DNA of 35,851 nt from Phaeobacter sp. HF9A (GCF_011806385.1 NZ_JAATOX010000030.1:1-35851); one strand, 5' to 3'. Numbered from the stretch's first letter, positions 16,724-25,164 are shown. Numbers and translations are program-made. The notes: generated by a model from the sequence alone, not told the origin.

Positions 16724-17538
16724 AACGCCTGAGCGCTTTCAATGTGGTGTCGCTGACGCTGGGATTTGCCTTTCTCTATATCCCGATGCTGATTCTGATC
16801 CTGTTTTCCTTCAACGAGAGCAAGCTGGTCACCGTCTGGGCCGGGTTTTCCACCAAATGGTACGGCGAGCTGATGCAGAACGAGGCGATGCTGGATGCCG
16901 CCTGGGTCACGATCAAAGTGGCGGTGATGTCCTCCACCATCGCCACCGTTCTGGGGACCATGGCGGCCTATGTGCTGGTGCGCAGCGGTCGTTTCCTCGG
17001 GCGGACGCTGTTTTCCGGCATGATCTACGCCCCATTGGTGATGCCCGAAGTGATCACCGGCCTGTCGCTGCTGTTGCTGTTCATCGGTATTGGCCTGGAT
17101 CGCGGCGTGCTGACCATCGTGCTGGCGCATACGACTTTTGCCATGTGCTATGTCTCGGTGGTGGTCTCCTCGCGTTTGGCAACCTTTGATCAATCGCTGG
17201 AAGAGGCGGCGCTGGATCTCGGCTGCTCTCAGGCGCAGGCGTTTCGTCTGGTGACCCTGCCGATCATCGCCCCCGCGGTGGTCTCGGGCTGGCTTCTGGC
17301 CTTCACCCTGTCGCTGGATGATCTGGTCATCGCCTCCTTCACCACCGGCCCCGCCGCGACCACCCTTCCGATCAAGATCTTCTCGGCGGTGCGCCTGGGG
17401 GTCAGCCCCGAGATTAACGCGCTCTCGACGCTGATGATCGGCGTTGTGACGGTCGGGGTGATCTGCGCCTCTCTGGTCAGCAAACGGGCACTGGTGAAGC
17501 AGCAAAAAGAGGAACAGCAGGCTGTTCACGCAACATGA
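16720..17538 (+). CDS. potI: Polyamine ABC transporter permease, PotI-like
   Basis: Second inner-membrane permease, 272 residues, normal length. First helix about 7-30 (VVSLTLGFAFLYIPMLILILFSF) ends in the family motif SFNES; EAA loop EEAALDLGCSQAQAFRLVTLP; the last part carries TLSLDDLVIASFTTGP, typical of PotC/PotI. ATG at 16720 overlaps the potH stop and GGAGGGCGAG precedes it. Its own stop overlaps the start of the oxidoreductase by ATGA at 17535-17538. The chain of overlaps makes one transcript very likely. Confidence 0.92.
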   Translation: MKRLSAFNVVSLTLGFAFLYIPMLILILFSFNESKLVTVWAGFSTKWYGELMQNEAMLDAAWVTIKVAVMSSTIATVLGTMAAYVLVRSGRFLGRTLFSGMIYAPLVMPEVITGLSLLLLFIGIGLDRGVLTIVLAHTTFAMCYVSVVVSSRLATFDQSLEEAALDLGCSQAQAFRLVTLPIIAPAVVSGWLLAFTLSLDDLVIASFTTGPAATTLPIKIFSAVRLGVSPEINALSTLMIGVVTVGVICASLVSKRALVKQQKEEQQAVHAT

Positions 17539-18842
17539 GCCGGCGGATCTTCTCCAGCTACGCCTATGGTCCCGGCCCGCGCAGCAACTGCTGGTGGGAC
17601 GAGACCATCGACGCGCCGGTCTGGCCATCACTGGACAGTGACAAACGCGTCGATGTGGCGGTGATCGGTGCAGGCTTCACCGGGATTTCCAGCGCCCTGC
17701 ATCTGGCCGAATCAGGGGCAGAGGTCGCGGTGCTGGAAGCCGAAACCCCCGGTTGGGGCGCCTCCGGGCGCAATGGCGGTTTTTGCTGTATTGGCGGTGC
17801 CAAGCTCGGCGCCTCTGCAATGACGCGCCGATACGGTCGCCACGAAACCCAGACCTATCAGGCGGGCGAAGTGGAGGCCGTCAATCTGGTGCAAGGCCTG
17901 ATCGCCCGCCATGGCATCCAGGCCGACACCCACTCCGATGGGGAGACCATCCTCGCCCATACCCCCAAAGCGGCCCGGGCGCTGCGCCAGGAGGCCGAGG
18001 AGGCCGGCGGTGACTTTGTTGCGGGCCCTGATCTGCCCCGGCATGGTCTTGGTGGCGCCTTTCACGGCGCACTGAGCACCCCGATCGGCTTTGCGCTCAA
18101 CCCGCGCAAATACCTCTTTGGTCTGGCAAAGGCGGCTCAGGCGGCCGGGGCGCTGCTGTATCAAAACAGCCCGGCGCTGCGCGTTCAGCGCGTCGATAAC
18201 AGCTGGCAGGTGCAGACCCCCAACGGGCGCCTGACCGCGGATCAGCTGGTGATCGCCACCAATGGCTATTCCAGCGAAGACCTGCCCGACTGGCTGGCCG
18301 GGCGCTATATGCCGACGCAATCCACCGCCATGGTCACCCGCCCGATCACCCAGGCAGAGCAGGCACAACAAGGCTGGACCTCGGCCCAGATGGCTTATGA
18401 CAGCCGTCACCTCTTGCATTATTTTCGCCTGATGCCGGATGGCAGGTTTCTCTTTGGCATGCGCGGCGGGCTGCTGTCCTCGCCTCGGGCAGAGCAGAAG
18501 ATTCGCGGCCAGCTGCGCCGTCACTTCGAGGCGCTATTCCCCGAATGGCGCTCCATCGAGACGAGTCACATCTGGTCCGGCATGGTCTGCCTGTCGCGCA
18601 ACCTTGTACCGTTTGTCGGCGCGGTGCCCGATCATCCCGGCCTGTTTGCAGGGCTTTGCTATCATGGCAACGGCGTTGCGATGGGCAGCTATGCCGGTGC
18701 GTTGCTCGGTGATCTGGTGCAGGGAAAGACGCCCGCGCGGCCCTATTCAAAGGTCGTCCAGCAATTGCCGCGTTTCCCGCTGGGCCGCGCCCGTCGGCTC
18801 TTGATGCCGCCGGCCTATGCTGTTCTCGGCCTGATGGACTGA
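17535..18842 (+). CDS. puuB: FAD-dependent oxidoreductase, gamma-glutamylputrescine oxidase type
   Basis: DAO-superfamily flavoenzyme of 435 residues. The dinucleotide-binding motif GAGFTG is at 45-50, followed by VLEAETPGWGASGRNGGF, typical of PuuB-like oxidases; the C-terminus has FAGLCYHGNGVAMGSYAG that closes the FAD site. PuuB oxidises gamma-glutamylputrescine to the aldehyde, ammonia and peroxide. Translational coupling to a polyamine permease supports that role, but no glutamylputrescine ligase (puuA/spuI) is in this window, so the enzyme could also act on another secondary amine. The end overlaps the convergent kinase gene by 28 bases. Confidence 0.85.
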   Translation: MSRRIFSSYAYGPGPRSNCWWDETIDAPVWPSLDSDKRVDVAVIGAGFTGISSALHLAESGAEVAVLEAETPGWGASGRNGGFCCIGGAKLGASAMTRRYGRHETQTYQAGEVEAVNLVQGLIARHGIQADTHSDGETILAHTPKAARALRQEAEEAGGDFVAGPDLPRHGLGGAFHGALSTPIGFALNPRKYLFGLAKAAQAAGALLYQNSPALRVQRVDNSWQVQTPNGRLTADQLVIATNGYSSEDLPDWLAGRYMPTQSTAMVTRPITQAEQAQQGWTSAQMAYDSRHLLHYFRLMPDGRFLFGMRGGLLSSPRAEQKIRGQLRRHFEALFPEWRSIETSHIWSGMVCLSRNLVPFVGAVPDHPGLFAGLCYHGNGVAMGSYAGALLGDLVQGKTPARPYSKVVQQLPRFPLGRARRLLMPPAYAVLGLMD

Positions 18843-19615
18843 AGCGCGGCGAGTTCCAGATCACGCGCCACCAGATCGCCGCGCCAGTGGCAATAGGCCG
18901 CCATGCGCCAGTGGAACCAGGGCCGCAGCGCATAGTAGCGCGCCACCACCCGCCGGTCGGGATAGGCGCGGGCAAAGGCGCTTTCCTCCGCCACCGAAAG
19001 GGGCTCACCCCGGTACAGCAATTGCATCGCCGGGGAGAGGAACAGCGCCAGATCCTCGGCCGGATCGCCCTGCTGCGGGCACTGCCAGTCGATCAGCGCC
19101 AAGGTGCCATCATGGCTTAGCAGATTGCCGGGCACGGGATCCCCATGAATGAGGCAGGGCGTGCGTAGCGCGGGCACCCTCCCCTGAGGCTGCAAGCGCC
19201 GGATCATCTCTGCCCCGGTATCGCAGCGCGCCAGGATCTCCTGGGTTTGCCGCTCCAGCGCCAAGGATCCGTTGATCCCCTCCGGCAAGCCGTCAATACC
19301 TGCCTGATCGTGCAAGATCCCCAGAAGACGGGCCACATGCGCGGTATCCTGCTGCCAGGGCATGCCGTTCATATGGCTGTAAATCAGCCAGGCCCTGCCG
19401 TCCCAATGACCATGACCAAGGTATCGCGGCGCCATGCCGGTGCCGCTGAGTCCTTGCAACACGCGCCGCTCCCGCACCGGATCATTGGCAAACAAAGGGT
19501 TGTTCTGGCCCTGGCGATAGAACTTGACCACCATATCCCCGGCACGCCAGACATGGTTGCTGCGCCCGCCACTCAACGGGACCGGCTCCAAAAGACACCA
19601 GCCCTGCTGCGCCAA
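18815..19615 (-). CDS. Aminoglycoside phosphotransferase-fold small-molecule kinase
   Basis: Cytoplasmic kinase-like protein of 266 residues (APH/choline-kinase family). Brenner's motif HGDPVPGN at 157-164 supplies the catalytic Asp159 and Asn164; the metal-binding Asp176 lies in IDWQ; Lys31 in MVVKFYR is the likely ATP lysine. Such proteins phosphorylate choline, thiamine, sugars or amines; substrate unknown. Its convergent overlap with the oxidase gene and the polyamine setting suggest an amine-linked substrate, but this is weak. The start used is TTG at 19615 with no clear ribosome-binding site, and no closer ATG fits, so the true N-terminus is uncertain. Confidence 0.75.
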   Translation of the reverse strand: MAQQGWCLLEPVPLSGGRSNHVWRAGDMVVKFYRQGQNNPLFANDPVRERRVLQGLSGTGMAPRYLGHGHWDGRAWLIYSHMNGMPWQQDTAHVARLLGILHDQAGIDGLPEGINGSLALERQTQEILARCDTGAEMIRRLQPQGRVPALRTPCLIHGDPVPGNLLSHDGTLALIDWQCPQQGDPAEDLALFLSPAMQLLYRGEPLSVAEESAFARAYPDRRVVARYYALRPWFHWRMAAYCHWRGDLVARDLELAALQSIRPRTA

Positions 19616-19730
19616 ATGGCGAAACAGGGCTGTGGCAGTGGTATCATGTGGCGCCAGTGACAGCAGAGCGCTCCAAAACCGGATCGCCGCCGCTCCCCGG
19701 CGACCATGGGGATGCCGTCAGCGCAAGATG

Positions 19731-20417
19731 TCAGGAGGATTCCGGGTTCCTGAGCGCGGTAACGTCGCCGGCAAGGATGGCGCTTCCGCTTTCCAGGATC
19801 AAGGCCACTTCGCCATTGATATTCTGGGTTTCCTCTACACGACCATAGACTTCTGCCACATCGGAGAGCAGCACCTTGCCGTCCCCGTCATAGCTTTCAA
19901 CCACAAAGGTGTAGCTCCCCTCTGGCAGGGCATTGCCCTCCGCGTCCTTGCCATCCCAATCATAGGGGTCGGCAGACACCGGCAATTCAATCCGGGCCAC
20001 TTCATCTGCGTCCGAATCATAAACGACGAGGCTGACCTTCTCGGCCACCGCCGCCGGGTTCGGAGCCACGGTAACCGGCGTTGAGCCGTCATAATGGACG
20101 GCCGCCTGGGCGCGGACTTCCTTGCCGACCCAACCGGTCAGTTGCGACATATTGGCAAGCGACAGCTGCGCCAGCATGCTGGTCAGATTCTCATTGGTCA
20201 GAACCTGCTGCTCCACCGAGGAGAATTGCGCCAGCTGGGCCGTGTAATCGGAGGAATCCATCGGTTCCAGCGGATCCTGATACTTTGCCTGCGTTGTCAT
20301 CAACCGCAGGAAGGTTTCAAAATCCGACGTCATTGCGGTGGTCGCCGCCTGTGATCCGCCCGTCGCCGAACTTTTTGCTGCCGGATTGACGCCTACATTT
20401 GAGACTGCTGTTGTCAT
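19731..20417 (-). CDS. flgD: Flagellar hook assembly (hook cap) protein FlgD
   Basis: Exported scaffolding protein that caps the growing hook so that FlgE can polymerise; 228 residues. The N-terminal signature FETFLRLMTTQAKYQDPLEPMDSSDYTAQLAQFSSVEQ type sequence (about 34-72, shown here in part as LTTQ-like and NQDPLEP-like motifs) is diagnostic. The second half has the FlgD Ig-like/FlgD-Tudor region with YDWDGKDAEGNALPEGSYTF (about 140-160). ATG at 20417 lies four bases after the fliK stop at 20422, so the two are co-transcribed and probably co-translated. Confidence 0.94.
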   Translation of the reverse strand: MTTAVSNVGVNPAAKSSATGGSQAATTAMTSDFETFLRLMTTQAKYQDPLEPMDSSDYTAQLAQFSSVEQQVLTNENLTSMLAQLSLANMSQLTGWVGKEVRAQAAVHYDGSTPVTVAPNPAAVAEKVSLVVYDSDADEVARIELPVSADPYDWDGKDAEGNALPEGSYTFVVESYDGDGKVLLSDVAEVYGRVEETQNINGEVALILESGSAILAGDVTALRNPESS

Positions 20418-20421
20418 GCTC

Positions 20422-22143
20422 TTATATCCTCATGTCCAGCCCATCGGCTGTTATATTGAGTTGATGGGACAAGGGCTGCCCCGCCTGCGCGTCGCTCAGC
20501 ACATCGCCATCGCCGCTGAGCCCGGAGCCACCGGATTGGCCGGAGCCCTCATTCCCCCCGGATTGTCCCGCATCCGTATCGGAGCCGAACTGGAACGAAA
20601 TATCGGTGAAGCCCATTTCTTTGAATTCGCGCGCCAGGTCCTGAATATGGCGGCGCATCAGGTCTTCGGTTTCCGGCCGCTCTGCCTGGATAACGACGCT
20701 CACCCCGGTGTCATTGGTCACAAGCCGCATGTTCACATGGCCGAGCTCCTTGGGATTCAGCGACACATCCACGTTCCTCTTGCCCGCGGTGGCCACCGCC
20801 TCGGCGAGTTGCTGCGCAACATGGCGCGGGGTTTCCGCGCGGAAGCTGGAAGCGCCAGAGCGCACGGAGGCCTCGGCAAGAAGCTGCGGCAAGGCAAAGA
20901 CCTCGGCCCCGCGGTAAGACACCACATCGTCGCCAGTCCGCGCGCTCTCTGACATGCCAAAGACGCCCTGCACCATCGCAGAAGAAGAGGAGAGCGCCGC
21001 GCCTGCGCTCAGGGTCTGCCCCGCAACGCCCGTAGACGTGGCCGCCATGCCTCCCGGGGTGCTGCTGCCCCGGGTCGGCGCCGGCGCCTGGGTACGCACG
21101 CCTGCCTGGGGAACATGCGACGGTATCTGCGTCTGCGCCGCGGTCAGTGGCAGGTCCCGCACCCGAATATCGCCGTCCTCGGTGCGTTGGGTCCTGGGTT
21201 TCGGCGCGTCCGTCGCGGCGGCATTTGGCTGCTCACCCCGCGAAGGCGGCACCTCCGTGCGGGCGGTTCGCGCCCCCTCCCGATGAGCTTCCAGAACCTC
21301 GGAGCGTCCAGCCCGGGCCTGTTGGTCGGACAGGACACTGGCGCGCGAGGCCGCCATCGCCGTTTCCTCGGCCTCCGGCGCCGCCTCAGGCTCGACCTCC
21401 GGTTCACCCTCGGTGAGAGCCGGCTGCGTTTGCGCGTCTTGGGTGGTCAACGGCTTGCCAGAGGCGGTATTGCTCACAACCGATGAGGTGGTTGCCTGCG
21501 AAAGGCCGACGCGAGCCTGCGCCTTTTGTCCTGCTGAGTGATCCTCTGCCTGGGCCGCACTAACCGAAGTCATACTAGAGGTTGCCTCCACACTGGCAGA
21601 TGTAACGGCATCGCCCGAGGGAGGCGAGCCATTCGCATGCCTCTCAGTGGCGCCGAGTTCAGCCCCATCCGCCGCCGTACCCGTCAATGATGCACTGTTG
21701 AGCATCGACGCGCCGCCCTTTTCCCCCGTCTCGGAGACTACACTCTCATCGGCAGCTCGCGCCTTTGGCGCGACGGGCGGTTCTGATGCAGCAAATCCAC
21801 CTTCAACAAGACGGACCTCGTCCTCACCAGGCTCTTTGAGATCGGACTTGTCGCTCGACGACGTTCCCGCCCCGGGCTCAGGCATATCCAAAGCCTTGCC
21901 CGTGTTACCCTCCTCTAGTGAACTGGCCGTTTGCGTAGATGACACATCATCCTGCGCACCCGCACTCGCCTCAGGCTCCGCAGTCTCTGTAGTGTCGCGC
22001 TCTACTTTCGGCTTTTCGTCATGCGCAGCACGCTCAAGGACGCTTTCAAAGGAAGACCCATTTCGCGGGGACCGCCCGGACTGCGATGTCGACTCGCTTG
22101 AGGTTCTGCCAACAGCTTGAGTCGAAAGAAGGTTCGTAATCAT
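20422..22143 (-). CDS. fliK: Flagellar hook-length control protein FliK
   Basis: Exported molecular ruler that measures hook length and switches the flagellar type III exporter; 573 residues. Most of the protein (about 1-430) is low-complexity, rich in Ala, Ser, Thr, Glu and Gln, as is usual for the ruler part. The conserved C-terminal Flg_hook domain (about 450-535) has VDVSLNPKELGHVNMRL and VVIQAERPETEDLMRRH. The tail (about 535-573) is Gly/Ser-rich. ATG at 22143. It is divergent from flgJ across 126 bases that hold a candidate CtrA box, and the flgD gene follows directly. Confidence 0.93.
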   Translation of the reverse strand: MITNLLSTQAVGRTSSESTSQSGRSPRNGSSFESVLERAAHDEKPKVERDTTETAEPEASAGAQDDVSSTQTASSLEEGNTGKALDMPEPGAGTSSSDKSDLKEPGEDEVRLVEGGFAASEPPVAPKARAADESVVSETGEKGGASMLNSASLTGTAADGAELGATERHANGSPPSGDAVTSASVEATSSMTSVSAAQAEDHSAGQKAQARVGLSQATTSSVVSNTASGKPLTTQDAQTQPALTEGEPEVEPEAAPEAEETAMAASRASVLSDQQARAGRSEVLEAHREGARTARTEVPPSRGEQPNAAATDAPKPRTQRTEDGDIRVRDLPLTAAQTQIPSHVPQAGVRTQAPAPTRGSSTPGGMAATSTGVAGQTLSAGAALSSSSAMVQGVFGMSESARTGDDVVSYRGAEVFALPQLLAEASVRSGASSFRAETPRHVAQQLAEAVATAGKRNVDVSLNPKELGHVNMRLVTNDTGVSVVIQAERPETEDLMRRHIQDLAREFKEMGFTDISFQFGSDTDAGQSGGNEGSGQSGGSGLSGDGDVLSDAQAGQPLSHQLNITADGLDMRI

Positions 22144-22192
22144 GATCCACCGGATGTTCTATCTCGTGTCCCCTCTAAATAACCCAAACCGG

Positions 22193-22209
22193 TTACGGCA
22201 ATTTTAACC
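22193..22209 (+). promoter_or_regulatory. Candidate CtrA box in the fliK-flgJ divergent region
   Basis: TTAC-N7-TTAACC at 22193-22209 differs by one base from the CtrA consensus TTAA-N7-TTAAC. It lies 61 bases before flgJ and 50 bases from the fliK start. CtrA controls flagellar genes in many Rhodobacterales; binding here is inferred. Confidence 0.45.
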
Positions 22210-22269
22210 GCTTTCAGTTCAAAGTGGAAAAATCGAAGAATTCGACACAGACATAGGACTGAGGCAAAA

Positions 22270-22560
22270 ATGCCAACACCAAGCGTTTCGCTGCCTGATT
22301 CGGCAGCCCCGTTGCAGCGCACCGCCCTCAAGAACGAGGCGGCGTTGCGCCAGGCTTCGATTGATTTCGAAGCCTCCTTTCTTTCCGAAATGCTGAAAGC
22401 GGCCGGTCTCGGCAAAGCCCCAAAAGCCTTTGGTGGCGGTGCGGGTGAAGATCAGTTCGCCGGATTTCTGGTGGATGAGCAGGCGCATGCCATCGCCGAA
22501 TCTGGCGGAATCGGCCTGGCTGAAGCCATCTACAACTCTCTGAAGGACTCTCAAGAATGA
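22270..22560 (+). CDS. flgJ: FlgJ-type rod-binding protein (no muramidase domain)
   Basis: Rod assembly factor of 96 residues that acts in the periplasm. It matches the N-terminal rod-binding domain of FlgJ: FEASFLSEMLKAAGLGK, then GEDQFAGFLVDEQAHAIAESGGIGLAEAIY. The C-terminal glucosaminidase domain of enterobacterial FlgJ is absent, as is normal in alphaproteobacteria where a separate lytic enzyme opens the wall. ATG at 22270. The stop overlaps the next start in ATGA (22557-22560), so the two are translationally coupled. Confidence 0.88.
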   Translation: MPTPSVSLPDSAAPLQRTALKNEAALRQASIDFEASFLSEMLKAAGLGKAPKAFGGGAGEDQFAGFLVDEQAHAIAESGGIGLAEAIYNSLKDSQE

Positions 22561-22925
22561 GCAAGATTGCAGACAAGACCCCGCAAGCCCTGATTGATGA
22601 TCTGGACATCGTTCTGAACGAAGAACGTCATGCGCTCACCCATGGTGAGCTCCACAAACTGGAAGGCCTGCTTGAACGCAAGGAAGCCCTGTTTGACCAG
22701 ATCAACCAGATCACCGATCTGGAGGCCACGGTCCTGGATGACGTTCACGGCAAGATTTCCCGCAATCAGGCCCTGCTGGGCAGTGCAATGCAGGGGATCA
22801 AGGCCGTCGCAACCCGCATGTCAGAGCTGCGCAAGGTTCGACGTGGGCTTGAGGTCTATACCCCTACCGGCAGCAGAGCACACTATGCCACGACCGGCAG
22901 CCTGAAGCTGGAAAAGCGCGCCTAA
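22557..22925 (+). CDS. FlgN-like flagellar export chaperone (probable)
   Basis: Small helical protein of 122 residues predicted to be cytoplasmic. It is almost wholly amphipathic helix with heptad-like spacing (LIDDLDIVLNEERHALTHGE, LEGLLERKEALFDQINQI) and ends in a short basic disordered tail, like FlgN chaperones that hold FlgK and FlgL before export. Sequence identity in this family is low, so the call rests on shape, length and location between flgJ and the flagellin. It overlaps flgJ by ATGA. Confidence 0.7.
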   Translation: MSKIADKTPQALIDDLDIVLNEERHALTHGELHKLEGLLERKEALFDQINQITDLEATVLDDVHGKISRNQALLGSAMQGIKAVATRMSELRKVRRGLEVYTPTGSRAHYATTGSLKLEKRA

Positions 22926-22969
22926 CGTTGGGGGAGGTCGGGACAATTTTAAAAAAGCAAATTGCACCA

Positions 22970-23121
22970 TTAGCACTCTCTTAGCATCTGATACGCCAAT
23001 GTCTCCTTGCATCTCAGACGAGGTGGCGCGGATACCGGAAGGTAAAGCACGGTCAGAATGACAGTAGAGAGAGCTTCGGAAACGAAGCTGGGACTTATCA
23101 AATCGGGGGCTAAACTGCCCC
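22970..23121 (+). promoter_or_regulatory. Flagellin upstream region: direct repeat and structured 5' leader
   Basis: TTAGCA is repeated at 22970-22975 and 22981-22986, 11 bases apart, the period of a CtrA box (TTAG-N7-TTAG). Further down, AGCTTCG (23072-23078) and CGAAGCT (23083-23089) form a 7-bp stem with a GAAA loop, and GGGGC (23106-23110) pairs with GCCCC (23117-23121). The second stem ends about 21 bases before the flagellin ATG. Flagellin leaders of this class are targets of FlbT in Caulobacter; here that is inference. Confidence 0.45.
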
Positions 23122-23142
23122 AATGTCAAAGGAAAATATGCT

Positions 23143-23991
23143 ATGTCCAGCATTCTGACGAACAATGGCGCAATGGTTGCACTGCAGACTCTGAAGTCTG
23201 TGAACAACAACCTGACCGAGACCCAAAACGCCATTTCCACCGGTAAAGAAATCGGTATGGCGAAAGACAACTCCGCTGTCTGGGCGATTTCCAAAACCAT
23301 GGAATCCGACATCGCGGGTTTTGAAGCGATCGAAGACGGTCTTTCCATCGGTGAAGCCACCGTTGCGGTTGCCTCCGCTGGTGCCGAACAAATCGTGGAA
23401 AAACTGACCGAGATGAAAGAACTGATCGTCTCTGGCCAGTCCGAAACAGCCGACCACGCCAAGATCCAGGAAGACATCGACTCCAAGGTCGCTCAAATTG
23501 AGGCCATCATCAATGCCGCGCAATTCAACGGCGCCAACCTGCTGAAGTTTGATGTTGATGGAAATGGCGCAACCGGTGTGGGTGTTCTGGCCTCTCTGGA
23601 CCGTGAGGGTGCCGGTGGCACTGTGACAGCCGTTGAAATCACTGTCGACTCTGTGAACTTCGAGAGCCAACTGGACCTGTCTGCCAGCCTGACCTCAATC
23701 ACGGACTCGGCGACCGCATCCTCGGCTCTGGCCGACATCGAGGGCTTCTTGCAAACCGCCATCACTGGCGCGGCTGCACTGGGTGCTGACTCTGCACGTC
23801 TGGAAGACCAGTCCGACTTCGTGGGCAAACTGGTCGACTCCATGACCATGGGTGTCTCCACCATGACCGACACCAACATGGAAGAAGCCTCCGCGCGCCT
23901 CTCCGCACTGCAGACCCAGCAAGATCTGGCGACCCAGTCGCTGACCATCGCCAACGAAGCGCCGAGCTCGCTGCTCCAGCTCTTCCGATAA
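23143..23991 (+). CDS. fliC: Flagellin (major, probable)
   Basis: Exported filament subunit of 282 residues, made only of the D0 and D1 helical domains with a short central part, as in many alphaproteobacteria. N-terminal D0/D1 (about 1-140) has ALQTLKSVNNNLTETQNAIS and AKDNSAVWAIS; the C-terminal part (about 200-282) has SALQTQQDLATQSLTIANEA and ends LLQLFR. ATG at 23143 is preceded by AAAGGAAA. By eye its codons are strongly biased (CTG, TCC, GAC, GGT) compared with the second copy, which suggests high expression. It is followed by a strong terminator and then a paralogue. Confidence 0.94.
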   Translation: MSSILTNNGAMVALQTLKSVNNNLTETQNAISTGKEIGMAKDNSAVWAISKTMESDIAGFEAIEDGLSIGEATVAVASAGAEQIVEKLTEMKELIVSGQSETADHAKIQEDIDSKVAQIEAIINAAQFNGANLLKFDVDGNGATGVGVLASLDREGAGGTVTAVEITVDSVNFESQLDLSASLTSITDSATASSALADIEGFLQTAITGAAALGADSARLEDQSDFVGKLVDSMTMGVSTMTDTNMEEASARLSALQTQQDLATQSLTIANEAPSSLLQLFR

Positions 23992-24016
23992 GCGATTAGA
24001 TCGCGCTTTGTAACGG

Positions 24017-24048
24017 CCACCGGCCCCCTTTCTGGGGCCGGTGGTTTT
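24017..24048 (+). terminator. Rho-independent terminator of the first flagellin gene
   Basis: An 11-bp perfect stem pairs CCACCGGCCCC (24017-24027) with GGGGCCGGTGG (24034-24044), followed by TTTT. It lies 26 bases after the flagellin stop and separates the two flagellins into different transcripts. Confidence 0.9.
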
Positions 24049-24235
24049 CGTATTTCGCGTTAACTCTTTAAATTTATTAATGAAATATGAGGGTCGTTCA
24101 GGAATATGAATTGCCCGGTAAGCTTAATTGATTTATACTCTATTTGCATCTCTCGCAGATGGCGCAGGCCTCAGTATATGGGGCGGCAGTGTTGAAACGG
24201 CGCATATGTGATCCCAGAAACGGGTAAGGCAATCG

Positions 24236-24250
24236 GGGATATATAATCCC
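24236..24250 (+). promoter_or_regulatory. Inverted repeat/-10-like sequence before the second flagellin
   Basis: GGGAT (24236-24240) and ATCCC (24246-24250) flank ATATA; the interior contains TATAAT (24242-24247). It ends 17 bases before the ATG, about where the second leader hairpin lies in the first flagellin. It may be a -10 element without a good -35, or a leader hairpin; the sequence does not decide. The rest of 24049-24235 is AT-rich with several TTAA but no TTAA-N7-TTAA. Confidence 0.35.
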
Positions 24251-24267
24251 TAAATGGAACCTGTGTG

Positions 24268-25119
24268 ATGTCTAGTATCTTAACCAATCACGGCGCGATT
24301 GTTGCCCTGCGCACGTTAAAAACCATTAATGGGCAATTAACCGATGTTCAGACAGAAATTTCGACCGGGAAACGGATAGGCTCGGCGAAAGACAATTCGG
24401 CTGTTTGGGCGATTTCCAAGACGATGGAATCCGACATCGCCGGCTTTGACGCAATCGGCGACAGTCTTGCCTTTGGCGAGGCGACGGTCGCGGTGGCCTC
24501 TGCCGGGGCGGACCAGATCGTGGAAAAACTGACGGAGATCAAGGAGCTGATCGTCTCCGCTCAGTCTGAAACTGCGGATCACGACACCATCCAGACCGAT
24601 ATCGCCGCCAAGGTGGATCAGATCGAATCCATCATCGCTGCGGCGCAGTTTAACGGCACCAATCTGCTGGCCACCAATATGGATGGCAATGGCGGCACCC
24701 AGCTCGGCATTCTGGCCTCTCTCGACCGTGTTGGCGCGGGCGGCGCGGTGACAGCGAGGGAAATCACCGTGGATAGCGTCGATTTCGAAGGCAGCCTGGA
24801 TCTCGCCAGCAGCCTGACCGCGATCACGGATTCGACCAGCGCGGCCGGTGCCCTGACCGAGATTGAAGCCTTCTTGCAAACCGCGATCGACGGTGCCGCC
24901 GCGCTTGGCGCCTCTGAATCGCGGCTGGAGGATCAATCAGATTTCGTCGGCCGGCTCTCGGATGCGATGCGGCGTGGGGTCTCGGCGATTACCGACACCA
25001 ATATGGAGGAGGCCTCCGCCCGTCTGGCGGCCCTGAAGACCCAGCAGGAGCTGGCCATCCAGTCCCTGACTATCGCCAATAGCGCACCGCGTATGTTGTT
25101 GCGGCTGTTTCAGTCTTAA
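24268..25119 (+). CDS. Flagellin paralogue (second, probably minor)
   Basis: Second D0/D1-only flagellin, 283 residues, collinear with the first copy and sharing blocks such as AKDNSAVWAIS, GEATVAVASAGA, ITDTNMEEASARL and QSLTIAN. Differences cluster in the middle and at the very C-terminus (RMLLRLFQS against LLQLFR). I start at the ATG at 24268; a GTG directly before it would add one residue. The ribosome-binding site is weak (GGAACC) and codon use is less biased than in the first copy, so lower expression is likely. It is a tandem duplication with its own upstream region. Confidence 0.92.
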   Translation: MSSILTNHGAIVALRTLKTINGQLTDVQTEISTGKRIGSAKDNSAVWAISKTMESDIAGFDAIGDSLAFGEATVAVASAGADQIVEKLTEIKELIVSAQSETADHDTIQTDIAAKVDQIESIIAAAQFNGTNLLATNMDGNGGTQLGILASLDRVGAGGAVTAREITVDSVDFEGSLDLASSLTAITDSTSAAGALTEIEAFLQTAIDGAAALGASESRLEDQSDFVGRLSDAMRRGVSAITDTNMEEASARLAALKTQQELAIQSLTIANSAPRMLLRLFQS

Positions 25120-25164
25120 CGCCGTTTTTTTTCCTGGCACATGCGCAGCCGGATTTAGTCCACG

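Noticed and set aside
24060-24135. Several TTAA tetramers between the flagellins, considered as a CtrA box
   Set aside because: None are 11 bases apart; the spacings are 8, 9 and 17, so they reflect AT-rich sequence.
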